In this document: in pieces, positions 50,947-58,366 of the stretch | How positions within the stretch are numbered: position 1 is the stretch's first letter | Layout: every line of letters begins with the position of its first letter | DNA from: Conyzicola nivalis_A | GTDB taxonomy: Bacteria; Actinomycetota; Actinomycetes; Actinomycetales; Microbacteriaceae | Direction: 5' to 3' | Length of the DNA: 64,000 nucleotides | Assembly (NCBI RefSeq): GCF_040548875.1 | Contig: NZ_JBEPSJ010000005.1 | Location: 62,001-126,000 of the forward strand | The notes under the pieces: generated by a model | Told to the model about the DNA's origin: nothing | Database searches by the model: none | Seen by the model: only the letters and a program-made list of their open reading frames with translations | Position numbers and translations under genes: made by a program

Positions 50947-52233
50947 GTGACCGCACCCGAGCTTTCTCCCGAGCAGGCCGCTGTCTTCGCGGCCATCGAG
51001 ACGACGCAGGAGAACATCTTCGTCACCGGCCGCGCGGGCACCGGCAAGTCGACGCTGCTCAACCACCTCTCGTGGAACACCTCGAAGCAGGTGGTGATCT
51101 GCGCGCCGACCGGCGTCGCCGCGCTGAACGTGGGCGGGCAGACCATCCACTCGCTCTTCCGGCTGCCGATCGGAGTGATCGCCGACCACGAGATCGAGCA
51201 CACCGCCGAGGTGCGCAAGCTGCTCAACACGATCGACACGCTCGTGATCGACGAGGTGTCGATGGTCAACGCCGATCTGCTCGACGCCCTCGACCGCAGC
51301 CTGCGCCAGGCGAGGCAGCGCAAGCGGGAGCCGTTCGGCGGTGTGCAGGTCATCCTGTTCGGCGACCCGTACCAGCTGGCCCCCGTGCCCGGCGACGCCG
51401 ACGAGCGCGCCTACTTCGCCGACCAGTACCGGTCGATGTGGTTCTTCGACGCCAAGGTGTGGGACGAGGCAGACCTCAAGATCTACGAGCTCACCACGAT
51501 CCACCGCCAGCACGAGGGCGAGTTCAAGTACATGCTCAACGCGGTGCGGCACGGCCGGGTGACGGCCGAGATCGCCGAGCGGCTCAACTCGACCGGCGCG
51601 CGCGACGCGCCCACCGACGGGGTCATCACGCTGGCCACAACCAACGCCGCGGTGAACCGCATCAACGCGACCGAGCTCGCGCGCCTGCCGGGCAAGATCC
51701 TCACCGCGAACGCCGAGGTCTCCGGCGAGTTCGGCGGCCGGGCGTTCCCCGCCGACGAGGCGCTGCAGCTGAAGATCGGCGCACAGGTGATGTTTCTGCG
51801 CAACGACGCCGACCAGCGCTGGGTGAACGGCTCGGTCGGTCTCGTGACGAAGATCGACCAGTTCGTGCACGTCGAGATCGACGGCGAGGAGCACCAGGTG
51901 CAGCCCGCAGTGTGGGAGAAGTACAAGTACTCCTACTCGGCGGTCACCAAGGCGCTCAAGAAGGACATCGTGGCCGAGTTCACGCAGTTTCCGCTGCGGC
52001 TGGCCTGGGCCGTCACCATCCACAAGTCGCAGGGCAAGACCTACGACCGCGCGGTCGTCGACCTCGGGCAGCGCTCGTTTGCGCCTGGTCAGACCTACGT
52101 GGCGCTCAGCCGCATCACTGCGCTCGAGGGGCTCTATTTGAGCCGCGCCCTGCGCCCCAGCGACATCATCGTCGACGAGAACGTGCAGCGCTTTATGGAG
52201 CGCGCGACGGCGGTGCCCGGCATCCAGGCGTAG
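50947..52233 (+). CDS. PIF1-like DNA helicase
   Basis: 428 aa from GTG 50947 (MTAPELSPEQAAVFAAIETT); a TTG three codons earlier is also in frame. Superfamily 1B features: Walker A GRAGTGKST at 28-36, motif Ia CAPTGVAALNVGGQTIHSLF, Walker B TLVIDEVSM, ILFGDPYQLAPVPG, and the C-terminal AWAVTIHKSQGKTYDRAVVD plus VALSRITALEGL. PIF1-type helicases unwind structured DNA such as G-quadruplexes and R-loops. The last 10 codons are duplicated 331 bp downstream. Confidence 0.9.
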   Translation: MTAPELSPEQAAVFAAIETTQENIFVTGRAGTGKSTLLNHLSWNTSKQVVICAPTGVAALNVGGQTIHSLFRLPIGVIADHEIEHTAEVRKLLNTIDTLVIDEVSMVNADLLDALDRSLRQARQRKREPFGGVQVILFGDPYQLAPVPGDADERAYFADQYRSMWFFDAKVWDEADLKIYELTTIHRQHEGEFKYMLNAVRHGRVTAEIAERLNSTGARDAPTDGVITLATTNAAVNRINATELARLPGKILTANAEVSGEFGGRAFPADEALQLKIGAQVMFLRNDADQRWVNGSVGLVTKIDQFVHVEIDGEEHQVQPAVWEKYKYSYSAVTKALKKDIVAEFTQFPLRLAWAVTIHKSQGKTYDRAVVDLGQRSFAPGQTYVALSRITALEGLYLSRALRPSDIIVDENVQRFMERATAVPGIQA

Positions 52234-52239
52234 CGCGCC
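52201..52239. repeat. 39-bp direct repeat, left copy
   Basis: Spans the last codons and stop of the helicase gene (CGCGCGACGGCGGTGCCCGG and the following 19 bases). An identical copy is at 52532-52570. Confidence 0.9.
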
Positions 52240-52295
52240 TCTCCGACTCGTCGCGGGCGCCTCCGACCGGCCTGTGCCCGCCTGTCCGCAGAGCC

Positions 52296-52500
52296 GAGGG
52301 GCAAGGTTCTGCTGTCCAATCGGGCGCTCAGGGTCGAAAGCTTGCCCCTCCGCTAGGGGGCGAGTGCTGAGGGGCAAGGTTTCGATGTCTAATCGGGCGC
52401 TCAGGGTCGAAAGCTTGCCCCTCCGCTAGGGGGCGAGTGCTGAGGGGCAAGGTTTCGATGTTCAGGTGAGCTCTGAAGGTCGAAAGTCTGCCCCTCTGCT
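52296..52500. repeat. 73-bp tandem repeats with internal hairpins, about 2.8 copies
   Basis: Copies begin at 52296, 52369 and 52442, exactly 73 bp apart; the first two are nearly identical and the third has diverged and is cut short. Each unit holds GAGGGGCAAG and its complement CTTGCCCCTC, 10-bp arms extended by TTTCGA/TCGAAA in the second unit, around a loop containing ATCGGGCGCTCAGG. The tail CGCTAGGGGGCGAGTGCT links units. The structure fits a transcribed hairpin array or terminators between two convergent genes. The whole 52240-52604 gap has no gene. Confidence 0.9.
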
Positions 52501-52530
52501 CTCTGCCGTCTGCCGTCTGCCGTCTGCCCT
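52496..52530. repeat. CTGCCGT heptamer run
   Basis: CTGCTCT, CTGCCGT three times, then CTGCCCT, five heptamers in register; the same unit occurs at 15355 and 15369. Confidence 0.85.
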
Positions 52531-52531
52531 T

Positions 52532-52570
52532 CGCGCGACGGCGGTGCCCGGCATCCAGGCGTAGCGCGCC
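52532..52570. repeat. 39-bp direct repeat, right copy
   Basis: Exact copy of 52201-52239, now outside any gene. The duplication and the repeats between the copies look like one inserted or duplicated block. Confidence 0.9.
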
Positions 52571-52604
52571 CAGACTGGCGCCGAGCCGGGAAAGGGGCGG
52601 CGGC

Positions 52605-53261
52605 TCAGGCGGCGGCGACGGCCTTCGCGTCGGCCAGGTCGACGAACAGCTCGGTGTTGAACCGGTAGGCGACCATGACCTCGTCGATCACGCGCTCGCG
52701 CTCTTCCTCGCTCCAGTCGACGGCGTCGAGCTGGGCGCGGTACACGTCCTTGAACTCCTTCGGCTTGGCGATCTGGTCGAAGAGGTAGAAGCCGACGCCG
52801 TTGGTCTCGAATCCGAACTGCCGCTGCATGAGGGTGCGGATGATCTGTCCGCCCGACAGGTCGCCGAGGTAGCGCGTGTAGTGGTGTGCGATGAAGCCGC
52901 CGCTCCACCCCGTCGCCGCCACGGTCTGGATGCGCGCGACGTAGCGTGCGGTCGTCGGCAGCGGGGCGATGAGCGAGCGCCAGTCATCGCCGAGCAGAAA
53001 CTGCAGGTCTGCCTCGAGAGCGGGCAGGCGGATCAGCTGCGGGGTGATGAAGGCCGCGGCATCCGCGTCGTCTTTCATGGTCTCCGCGGCAGCCTCGAGC
53101 GCCTCGTAGATGAAGAAGTGCTGCGCCACGAGAGAGATGTAGTCGTCGCGCGATCCCTTGCCCGTCATGAGGTTGTCCATGAAGTTGGCGCCCTCGCTGG
53201 CGCTGTGGCCGCTGCGGGTGCGCTCGCGAAGGGCCTGTGAGAAGGGAAGGACGACTGACAC
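52605..53261 (-). CDS. hmuO: biliverdin-producing heme oxygenase
   Basis: 218-aa HmuO/HO-1 family enzyme that cleaves heme to biliverdin, CO and iron. The proximal heme ligand is His19 (RTRSGHSASEGANFMDNLM), and the distal helix motif GDLSGGQIIRTLMQ is intact. Start ATG 53261. A DtxR-like palindrome lies 22 bp upstream, consistent with iron control as for C. diphtheriae hmuO. No heme importer is visible in the window. Confidence 0.94.
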   Translation of the reverse strand: MSVVLPFSQALRERTRSGHSASEGANFMDNLMTGKGSRDDYISLVAQHFFIYEALEAAAETMKDDADAAAFITPQLIRLPALEADLQFLLGDDWRSLIAPLPTTARYVARIQTVAATGWSGGFIAHHYTRYLGDLSGGQIIRTLMQRQFGFETNGVGFYLFDQIAKPKEFKDVYRAQLDAVDWSEEERERVIDEVMVAYRFNTELFVDLADAKAVAAA

Positions 53262-53282
53262 GGTGGCACTCCAGGGGGTCGG

Positions 53283-53296
53283 TTAGGTGACCCTAA
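53283..53296. promoter_or_regulatory. DtxR/IdeR-type iron box before heme oxygenase
   Basis: TTAGGTGACCCTAA has TTAGG and CTAA arms of the DtxR/IdeR consensus (TTAGGTTAGCCTAA and further), with two differences over 14 bases. It is placed where a repressor would block the promoter or start of hmuO. Only part of the full 19-bp palindrome is matched. Confidence 0.65.
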
Positions 53297-53331
53297 TACT
53301 AGCGAGTGCCGATCGCAGTTTGTCTATGCGA

Positions 53332-53772
53332 TCAGCCCCGAGGAGATCCTGCCGGCTTCGTGCCCGTGGGTGCGGTGACGGCTGCGGGCTTGTCGGCACC
53401 GAGGGCGACCGCGAGCAGCACGATCGAGCTGCCGAAATGCAACACGTTGTCCGCGCCGTTGAGGGCGAGGATGTTCGAGTCGGTTCCGACAACGAAGAGA
53501 CCGGCGAGCCCGAGCGCGAGGAACAGGGCGCCGACGGCCGCGTTGGTAGCCCTGGCGAGGCGCACCCCGGAGAATCCCGCGGCCAGTAGTGCCGCCCCGA
53601 TCACGACGTGCAGGATGTTCTGCAGCACGTTGACCCCGAAGACACCGAACAGGAAGCCTCCCGTGGTGGAGACGACGTCCACCCCGGCGGTGGCGGTGAA
53701 CCCGACCAGGCCCAGGGCGACGTAGAAGCCGCCGACGATGACGGCGACGAGACGGTTCGGCGACTGCGACAC
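53332..53772 (-). CDS. DUF4383 membrane protein
   Basis: 146 aa with four transmembrane helices (LVAVIVGGFYVALGLVGF, ILHVVIGAALLAAGFSG, NAAVGALFLALGLAGLFVV, VLHFGSSIVLLAVALG). The ALNGADNVLHF block is typical of DUF4383. Function unknown. It lies 17 bp downstream of the DUF2470 gene in the same direction. Confidence 0.85.
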   Translation of the reverse strand: MSQSPNRLVAVIVGGFYVALGLVGFTATAGVDVVSTTGGFLFGVFGVNVLQNILHVVIGAALLAAGFSGVRLARATNAAVGALFLALGLAGLFVVGTDSNILALNGADNVLHFGSSIVLLAVALGADKPAAVTAPTGTKPAGSPRG

Positions 53773-53789
53773 GGCGGGACGCCGGACGA

Positions 53790-54086
53790 TCAGTGCGGAC
53801 GCGGCTCGACGCCGAGCCGCTCGCAGGCGGTGTCGTAGACGACGACGACCTCGCGGCGGATCTCCGCGCGCTCGCTGATCGGGCGCGTCCAGGGGACGGT
53901 GAGCTCGGCGGTGGCGTCGCCCGCCTCGTACGTCCAGGTTCCCCCGAGGTGGTCGAGGTCGGTCATGGTGGCGGCCGAGGCGTCTTTCGTGGCGAAGGCG
54001 CGAACGATGAGCAGGTTGTCTTCCGGGTGGTCGTTGTTCATGTGGTCGAGCACGGCGGAGACGACGGAGGGTTCGAAGATGGGCAC
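53790..54086 (-). CDS. DUF2470 domain protein
   Basis: 98 aa, start GTG 54086. VSAVLDHMNNDHPEDNLLIV is the DUF2470 signature; the domain also forms the C-terminal part of HugZ-type heme-degrading proteins. Presence two genes upstream of heme oxygenase hints at a heme or iron role, which is inference. Confidence 0.85.
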   Translation of the reverse strand: MPIFEPSVVSAVLDHMNNDHPEDNLLIVRAFATKDASAATMTDLDHLGGTWTYEAGDATAELTVPWTRPISERAEIRREVVVVYDTACERLGVEPRPH

Positions 54087-54170
54087 GAAATCTACGGTAG
54101 CCGGTAAAGGGGGCGCGAGAGTCTCGTTCAACCCGTTGCCGACGCTCGATGATCGGTGGATCATCTGGTC

Positions 54171-54509
54171 ATGACCAAATATCTCATCTCATTTCCCAGT
54201 GAAGCCATGGTCGTCTCCGAGGAGGAGATGCCGAGCGTCTCCGCCGATTCGCACGAGGTTATCGAGCAGGCGAAGGCGGCCGGCGTCTACGTGTTCGGCG
54301 GCGGGATCGACGAGAGCGTCGATCCGGTGCGGGTCTCCTCCGACGGCTCGGTGAGCGACGAGCTGTACCCGGGCTCGCGCCTGACCGGCGGGTTCCTCGT
54401 GCTCGAGCTGCCGACCCGCGACGACGCGGTCGAGTGGGCGCGGAGGATCGCCGCGGCCTGCCGCTGCGCGCAGGAAGTGCGCGAGTTCGGCTACGACCCG
54501 GCGAGCTAG
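54171..54509 (+). CDS. YCII-family protein
   Basis: 112 aa, start ATG 54171 (MTKYLISFPSEAMVVSEEEM). The ferredoxin-like YCII/DGPF fold is suggested by AAGVYVFGGGIDES, LTGGFLVLELPTRDDAVEWA and the final EVREFGY. Biochemical role unknown. It is divergent from the DUF2470 gene and converges on the aldehyde dehydrogenase gene. Confidence 0.8.
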   Translation: MTKYLISFPSEAMVVSEEEMPSVSADSHEVIEQAKAAGVYVFGGGIDESVDPVRVSSDGSVSDELYPGSRLTGGFLVLELPTRDDAVEWARRIAAACRCAQEVREFGYDPAS

Positions 54510-54514
54510 CCGGC

Positions 54515-55903
54515 TCAGGCTGAGACGCGGATCATCTTCTTGTTGACGAACTCCTCCATCGCGTAGCGCCCCATCTCGCGGCCGGAGCCGGAGCGCTTCA
54601 CGCCGCCGAAGGGCAGCTCGGCCGCGTCACCGAGCACCAGGTTGATCCACACCATCCCGGCCTCGATGCCGTCGGCCACGCGCAGCGCCTGCTCCGGGTC
54701 GGTGGTGTACACGTAGGAGCCGAGGCCGAAGGGCGTGTCGTTCGCGACCTCGATCGCCTCCTCCTCCGACCGCACGCGGTACAGCGCAGCGACGGGGCCG
54801 AAAAACTCCTCGGTGTAGGCGTCCATCTGCCTGGAGACGTCGGCGAGCACGGCGGGCGGGAAGTAGCTGCCGTCGCGCTGGCCGCTGGCCACCACCGTCG
54901 CCCCCTGCGCCACCGCGCGGTCGAGCTGCTCTTCGAGCCGCTCGGCGGCGGCGAGCGACGAGAGCGGCCCGAGCAGCGTGCCCTCGGCGAAGGGGTCGGC
55001 GGGCTGCGCGGCCGTGAACGCCGCGGTGAAACGCTCGGCGAACTCGTCGTACAGCTCGTCGAGCACGATGAAGCGCTTGGCCGCGTTGCACGACTGGCCG
55101 TTGTTATCGAGCCGGGCGCTCACCGCGTCGCCTACCGCGGCGTCGATGTCGTCGGTCGAGAGCAGGATGAACGGGTCGGAGCCGCCGAGCTCGAGCACGA
55201 CCTTCTTGAGGTGCCTGCCCGCCAGCTCGGCGACGGCCGAGCCGGCCCGCTCGGAACCGGTGATCGAGATGCCCTGCACCCGCGGGTCGGCGATGACCGT
55301 GGCGATCTGCTCGTTACTCGCGTAGATGTTGCGGTAGATGCCGACGGGGGCCGAGACCTCGGATGCCGCGTGGGCGAAGATATCGGCGATGGCGGCCGCG
55401 GACTCGGGGCACTGCGGCGCGTGCTTCAGCAGGATGGTGTTGCCGACGACGATGTTCGGACCGGCGAACCGCGCCACCTGGTAGTACGGGAAGTTCCACG
55501 GCATGATCCCGAGCAGCACGCCAAGGCCGGTGCGGCGGATGAACGCCGAGCCGGAGCCCGACTCCTCGGCCAGCTCGATGGGCTCGTCGGCGAGAAAGCC
55601 GGGGCCGTTGTCGGCGTAGTACTGGTAGATGGCGGCGGCGAAGTCGACCTCGCCGAGCGCCTGCTCCAACGGCTTGCCCATCTCGCGCACGATGATCTCG
55701 GCGAGCTCGTCGCGGCGGTCGAGGTGCAGCTGGGCTACCCTGCCGATGAGGGCGGCGCGCTCGTCGACGCCGACCCTGCGGGACCAGCCGGTGTAGGCGT
55801 CCGACGCGTCGGCGATCGCCCGCGTCAGCTCGTCGTCGGAGATCGACGGATAGGTGCTCAGCGTCTCGCCGGTCGCCGGGTTGGTTACTGCGTAGTCGCT
55901 CAT
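54515..55903 (-). CDS. gabD: NAD(P)-dependent succinate-semialdehyde / aldehyde dehydrogenase
   Basis: 462 aa. Catalytic Cys in NNGQSCNAAKRF, catalytic Glu in LELGGSDPF, cofactor Asn in MPWNFPYYQ. PFGGVKRSGSGREMG is typical of the GabD/Sad group. ATG 55903 with AAGGAG upstream is preferred to a TTG one codon earlier. It is 31 bp downstream of an amine oxidase gene, so together they could take putrescine or GABA-derived aldehydes to acids. Confidence 0.9.
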   Translation of the reverse strand: MSDYAVTNPATGETLSTYPSISDDELTRAIADASDAYTGWSRRVGVDERAALIGRVAQLHLDRRDELAEIIVREMGKPLEQALGEVDFAAAIYQYYADNGPGFLADEPIELAEESGSGSAFIRRTGLGVLLGIMPWNFPYYQVARFAGPNIVVGNTILLKHAPQCPESAAAIADIFAHAASEVSAPVGIYRNIYASNEQIATVIADPRVQGISITGSERAGSAVAELAGRHLKKVVLELGGSDPFILLSTDDIDAAVGDAVSARLDNNGQSCNAAKRFIVLDELYDEFAERFTAAFTAAQPADPFAEGTLLGPLSSLAAAERLEEQLDRAVAQGATVVASGQRDGSYFPPAVLADVSRQMDAYTEEFFGPVAALYRVRSEEEAIEVANDTPFGLGSYVYTTDPEQALRVADGIEAGMVWINLVLGDAAELPFGGVKRSGSGREMGRYAMEEFVNKKMIRVSA

Positions 55904-55934
55904 CAAATGCTCCTTCGTGTGTCGTGCGGGGATG

Positions 55935-57299
55935 TCAGGAGGAGGTCGAGGCGTCGATCACCTCGGCCGCCAGCCTACGACCGACGCGGATGGCGCCGTC
56001 AACGTGTTGATAGCCCTCGGCGGCGAGGTCGCTCGAGCCGAACCGCATGGCGCCGACCGGCTGCAGTTGCAGCGCCCCGTACCGCGTCAGCCCGCCCAGG
56101 TCGAAACTGGCGGCATACGCGCCCTGCGTCCACTCCTCGGCGGCCCAGTCGCTCTCGTAGTACACGGCCGGCTCGAGCGCCTCGGGGCCGTAGTAGGAGG
56201 CGAGGGACGCGAGGATCGCGGCCTTGCGCTCCGCGGCAGGCAGACGGAAGAGGGCATCCGCCTTCTCATCGGAGACGAAGCCGACCAGCGTGCCGCGCTC
56301 TTCTCCGTAATTGGAGTTGTCGTACGCCTCGTGCACGACCTGGTACGGGCTGAATGCCGTGCCCGAGAGACCGGCGGCACGCCAGAAGGGCGTGGCGTAG
56401 GTCGCATGCACCTTGATGACCAGGCCGAGCGACTGGTGCTGCTGCATCTGCTGGCGCAGCCGCGGCAGGGGCGGCGAGTAGTCGATGCGCGAATACAGGT
56501 TCGGCGGCACGGCGACGATGACGTGCCGGGCGGAGACGCTGAGGGTGTCGGTGTGCACCGTGGCCCCCGTGTCGCTCCACTCGATCGTGCGCACCGGCTG
56601 CGACAGGCGGAGGTCGCCGGGGTCGAGCGATTCGGCGAGCAGCAGCGGAACCTGCTGCAGACCCCCGACGACCCTGCGGTCGAGGATGAAGTCGGCGTCG
56701 ACCAGGTTGCTGAAACTTCCCGCGCTCGCCGCCATCAGCAGCGCCTGGAGCAGCGAGAACGCGTGCGCGGGCTTGGTGAGCATCGCGTCGGCGATGAAGA
56801 GTGCGATGTTGTCGCGCGCCTCCGCGTCGTCGCTCTGCTCACGGAGCCAGGCGTCGAAGGACACGTGGTCGAACTGGGTGGCGGAGGGGTGATCCCACGG
56901 CGCCGCGACGTCGATCTGCGCGACGAGCGGGTCGAGGATTCCGATCAAGCGCTCGATCTCACCCTGGGTGCGCTCGCTCGCGGGGAAGATGTCGCCGGTG
57001 AAGCGGCGCGCGTCGCCGTCGCGCCCGACGTACACGCTCTCGCCGCCGCGGTACCGGGGGTAGGTGCGCAGGCCGAGCTCGTCGAGCGTCTCGAGGAGCG
57101 CCGTCTGGTCGGGCGACACCCACTGCCCGCCGACCTCGAACATCTGACCGTCGATCTCGTCGGTGAGCAGGCGGCCCCCCACGCGGTCCCGAGCCTCGAC
57201 CACCACGACCGACCAGCCGGCCTCGCGCAGACGCGCGGCGGCGGTGAGCCCTGTGGCGCCGGCTCCGACAATGACCACGTCACGATCCAACTTCTCCAT
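55935..57299 (-). CDS. puo: flavin monoamine oxidase, probable putrescine oxidase
   Basis: 454 aa. N-terminal FAD motif VVIVGAGATGLTAAARLREA, then VEARDRVGGRLLTDEIDG and EVGGQWVSPDQTALL. The C-terminal flavin segment is DGAIRVGRRLAAEVIDAST. Overall it resembles actinobacterial putrescine oxidases, which yield 4-aminobutanal, ammonia and hydrogen peroxide. Assignment to putrescine rests on the adjacent dehydrogenase and amino acid/polyamine permease. Confidence 0.85.
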   Translation of the reverse strand: MEKLDRDVVIVGAGATGLTAAARLREAGWSVVVVEARDRVGGRLLTDEIDGQMFEVGGQWVSPDQTALLETLDELGLRTYPRYRGGESVYVGRDGDARRFTGDIFPASERTQGEIERLIGILDPLVAQIDVAAPWDHPSATQFDHVSFDAWLREQSDDAEARDNIALFIADAMLTKPAHAFSLLQALLMAASAGSFSNLVDADFILDRRVVGGLQQVPLLLAESLDPGDLRLSQPVRTIEWSDTGATVHTDTLSVSARHVIVAVPPNLYSRIDYSPPLPRLRQQMQQHQSLGLVIKVHATYATPFWRAAGLSGTAFSPYQVVHEAYDNSNYGEERGTLVGFVSDEKADALFRLPAAERKAAILASLASYYGPEALEPAVYYESDWAAEEWTQGAYAASFDLGGLTRYGALQLQPVGAMRFGSSDLAAEGYQHVDGAIRVGRRLAAEVIDASTSS

Positions 57300-57460
57300 G
57301 CTGACACGCTACGGGAAATCAGGCGGATTGTGCGGAATTCGTCGGCGATCGTCGGTTTGAGTGCGTGTTCCGTCTGTTGCCGCTGTCGGCATGCGCGCTA
57401 TGCTCCGTCTACACACACGCGACGGAGCGTGGTCGTCGCTCGGAGACGAAGGAGCCAACA

Positions 57461-58312
57461 GTGACCCGCACAGCCAACTACGTCGTCGCCTACGAGGCCA
57501 CCGACCGCGGGCGGGAGGCGCTCCAGCTCGGTATCGCGCTCGCCCGGCTCACCGGGGCCGAGCTGCGCATCTGCATCGTGCTGCCTCGTCCGGCGACCGT
57601 GCCCTCGAAGGTGGCAGCCGGAGATGCCGAGTACCAGAGCCTCCTGCTCGAGCAGGCGCAGGAGTGGCTCGACGACGCCGCCGGGAGGATACCCGCCGAC
57701 GTCACGGCCACCACGCACGCCCTGCAGGCAGAGTCGACGTCGGAGGGCCTGCTCCAGGCCGCCGAGCGCTTCGAGAGCGACCGGATCGTGGTGGGCGCGG
57801 CCCGCGCGGGGCTGCTCGGCCGGTTCTCGATCGGCACCGTGGCCAGCGCCCTGCTGCACGCCTCGCCGGTCCCCGTCGCTCTCGCACCTCGGGGCTATCG
57901 CGCGCCCCGGGGGCTCAGCCGCATCAGCTGCGCCATCGGAACACGGCCCGGCTGGGAGTCGCTCCTCGACTCGATGGTCTCCATCTCCGAGGGGCTCGAC
58001 GTCGAACTGCGCTTCGTCACGCTCGTGCGCGTCGACGCGGCGCACGACGCCGCCGCCGTCGACGCGGCCGCCCACCTCGCCGGGGTTCTCGACTACTTCC
58101 GCGAACGTGCCGACTTCAGCGGACCGCTGACGACTGCCGTCGGAGAAGGCGACGACATCGAGGACGCGGTGGAGGGCATGGACTGGCGCGGCGACGAGAT
58201 CGTGTTCGTCGGATCCAGTCGGCTGGCCAGCCCGAGCCGGCTCTTCCTCGGCAGCACGGCGAACCGCATGCTGCGCACCCTCCCCGTACCGCTCATCGTC
58301 GTCCCCGCCTGA
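57461..58312 (+). CDS. tandem universal stress protein
   Basis: 283 aa, start GTG 57461 with GAAGGAG upstream. Two UspA domains: the first (NYVVAYEATDRGREALQLGI to SPVPVALAPRGY), the second (ISCAIGTRPGWESLLDSMVS to LPVPLIVVPA). The second domain ends with GSSRLASPSRLFLGSTANRM, a G-x-S/T-x-N ATP-binding-like pattern. It lies 54 bp upstream of the permease gene, suggesting co-expression. Confidence 0.88.
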   Translation: MTRTANYVVAYEATDRGREALQLGIALARLTGAELRICIVLPRPATVPSKVAAGDAEYQSLLLEQAQEWLDDAAGRIPADVTATTHALQAESTSEGLLQAAERFESDRIVVGAARAGLLGRFSIGTVASALLHASPVPVALAPRGYRAPRGLSRISCAIGTRPGWESLLDSMVSISEGLDVELRFVTLVRVDAAHDAAAVDAAAHLAGVLDYFRERADFSGPLTTAVGEGDDIEDAVEGMDWRGDEIVFVGSSRLASPSRLFLGSTANRMLRTLPVPLIVVPA

Positions 58313-58366
58313 CCCGCCTGACCCCGTCTCAGCTCCCGTCCCCGCTCGCACCGAGAGGCCGCACCC

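Noticed and set aside
52296..52500. CRISPR array interpretation of the 73-bp repeats
   Set aside because: Units are contiguous with no unique spacers, only about 2.8 copies exist, and no cas gene is present.
52201..52570. Insertion sequence bounded by the 39-bp direct repeats
   Set aside because: No transposase or terminal inverted repeats occur between the copies, and 39 bp is far longer than usual target duplications; kept only as a duplication or insertion finding.
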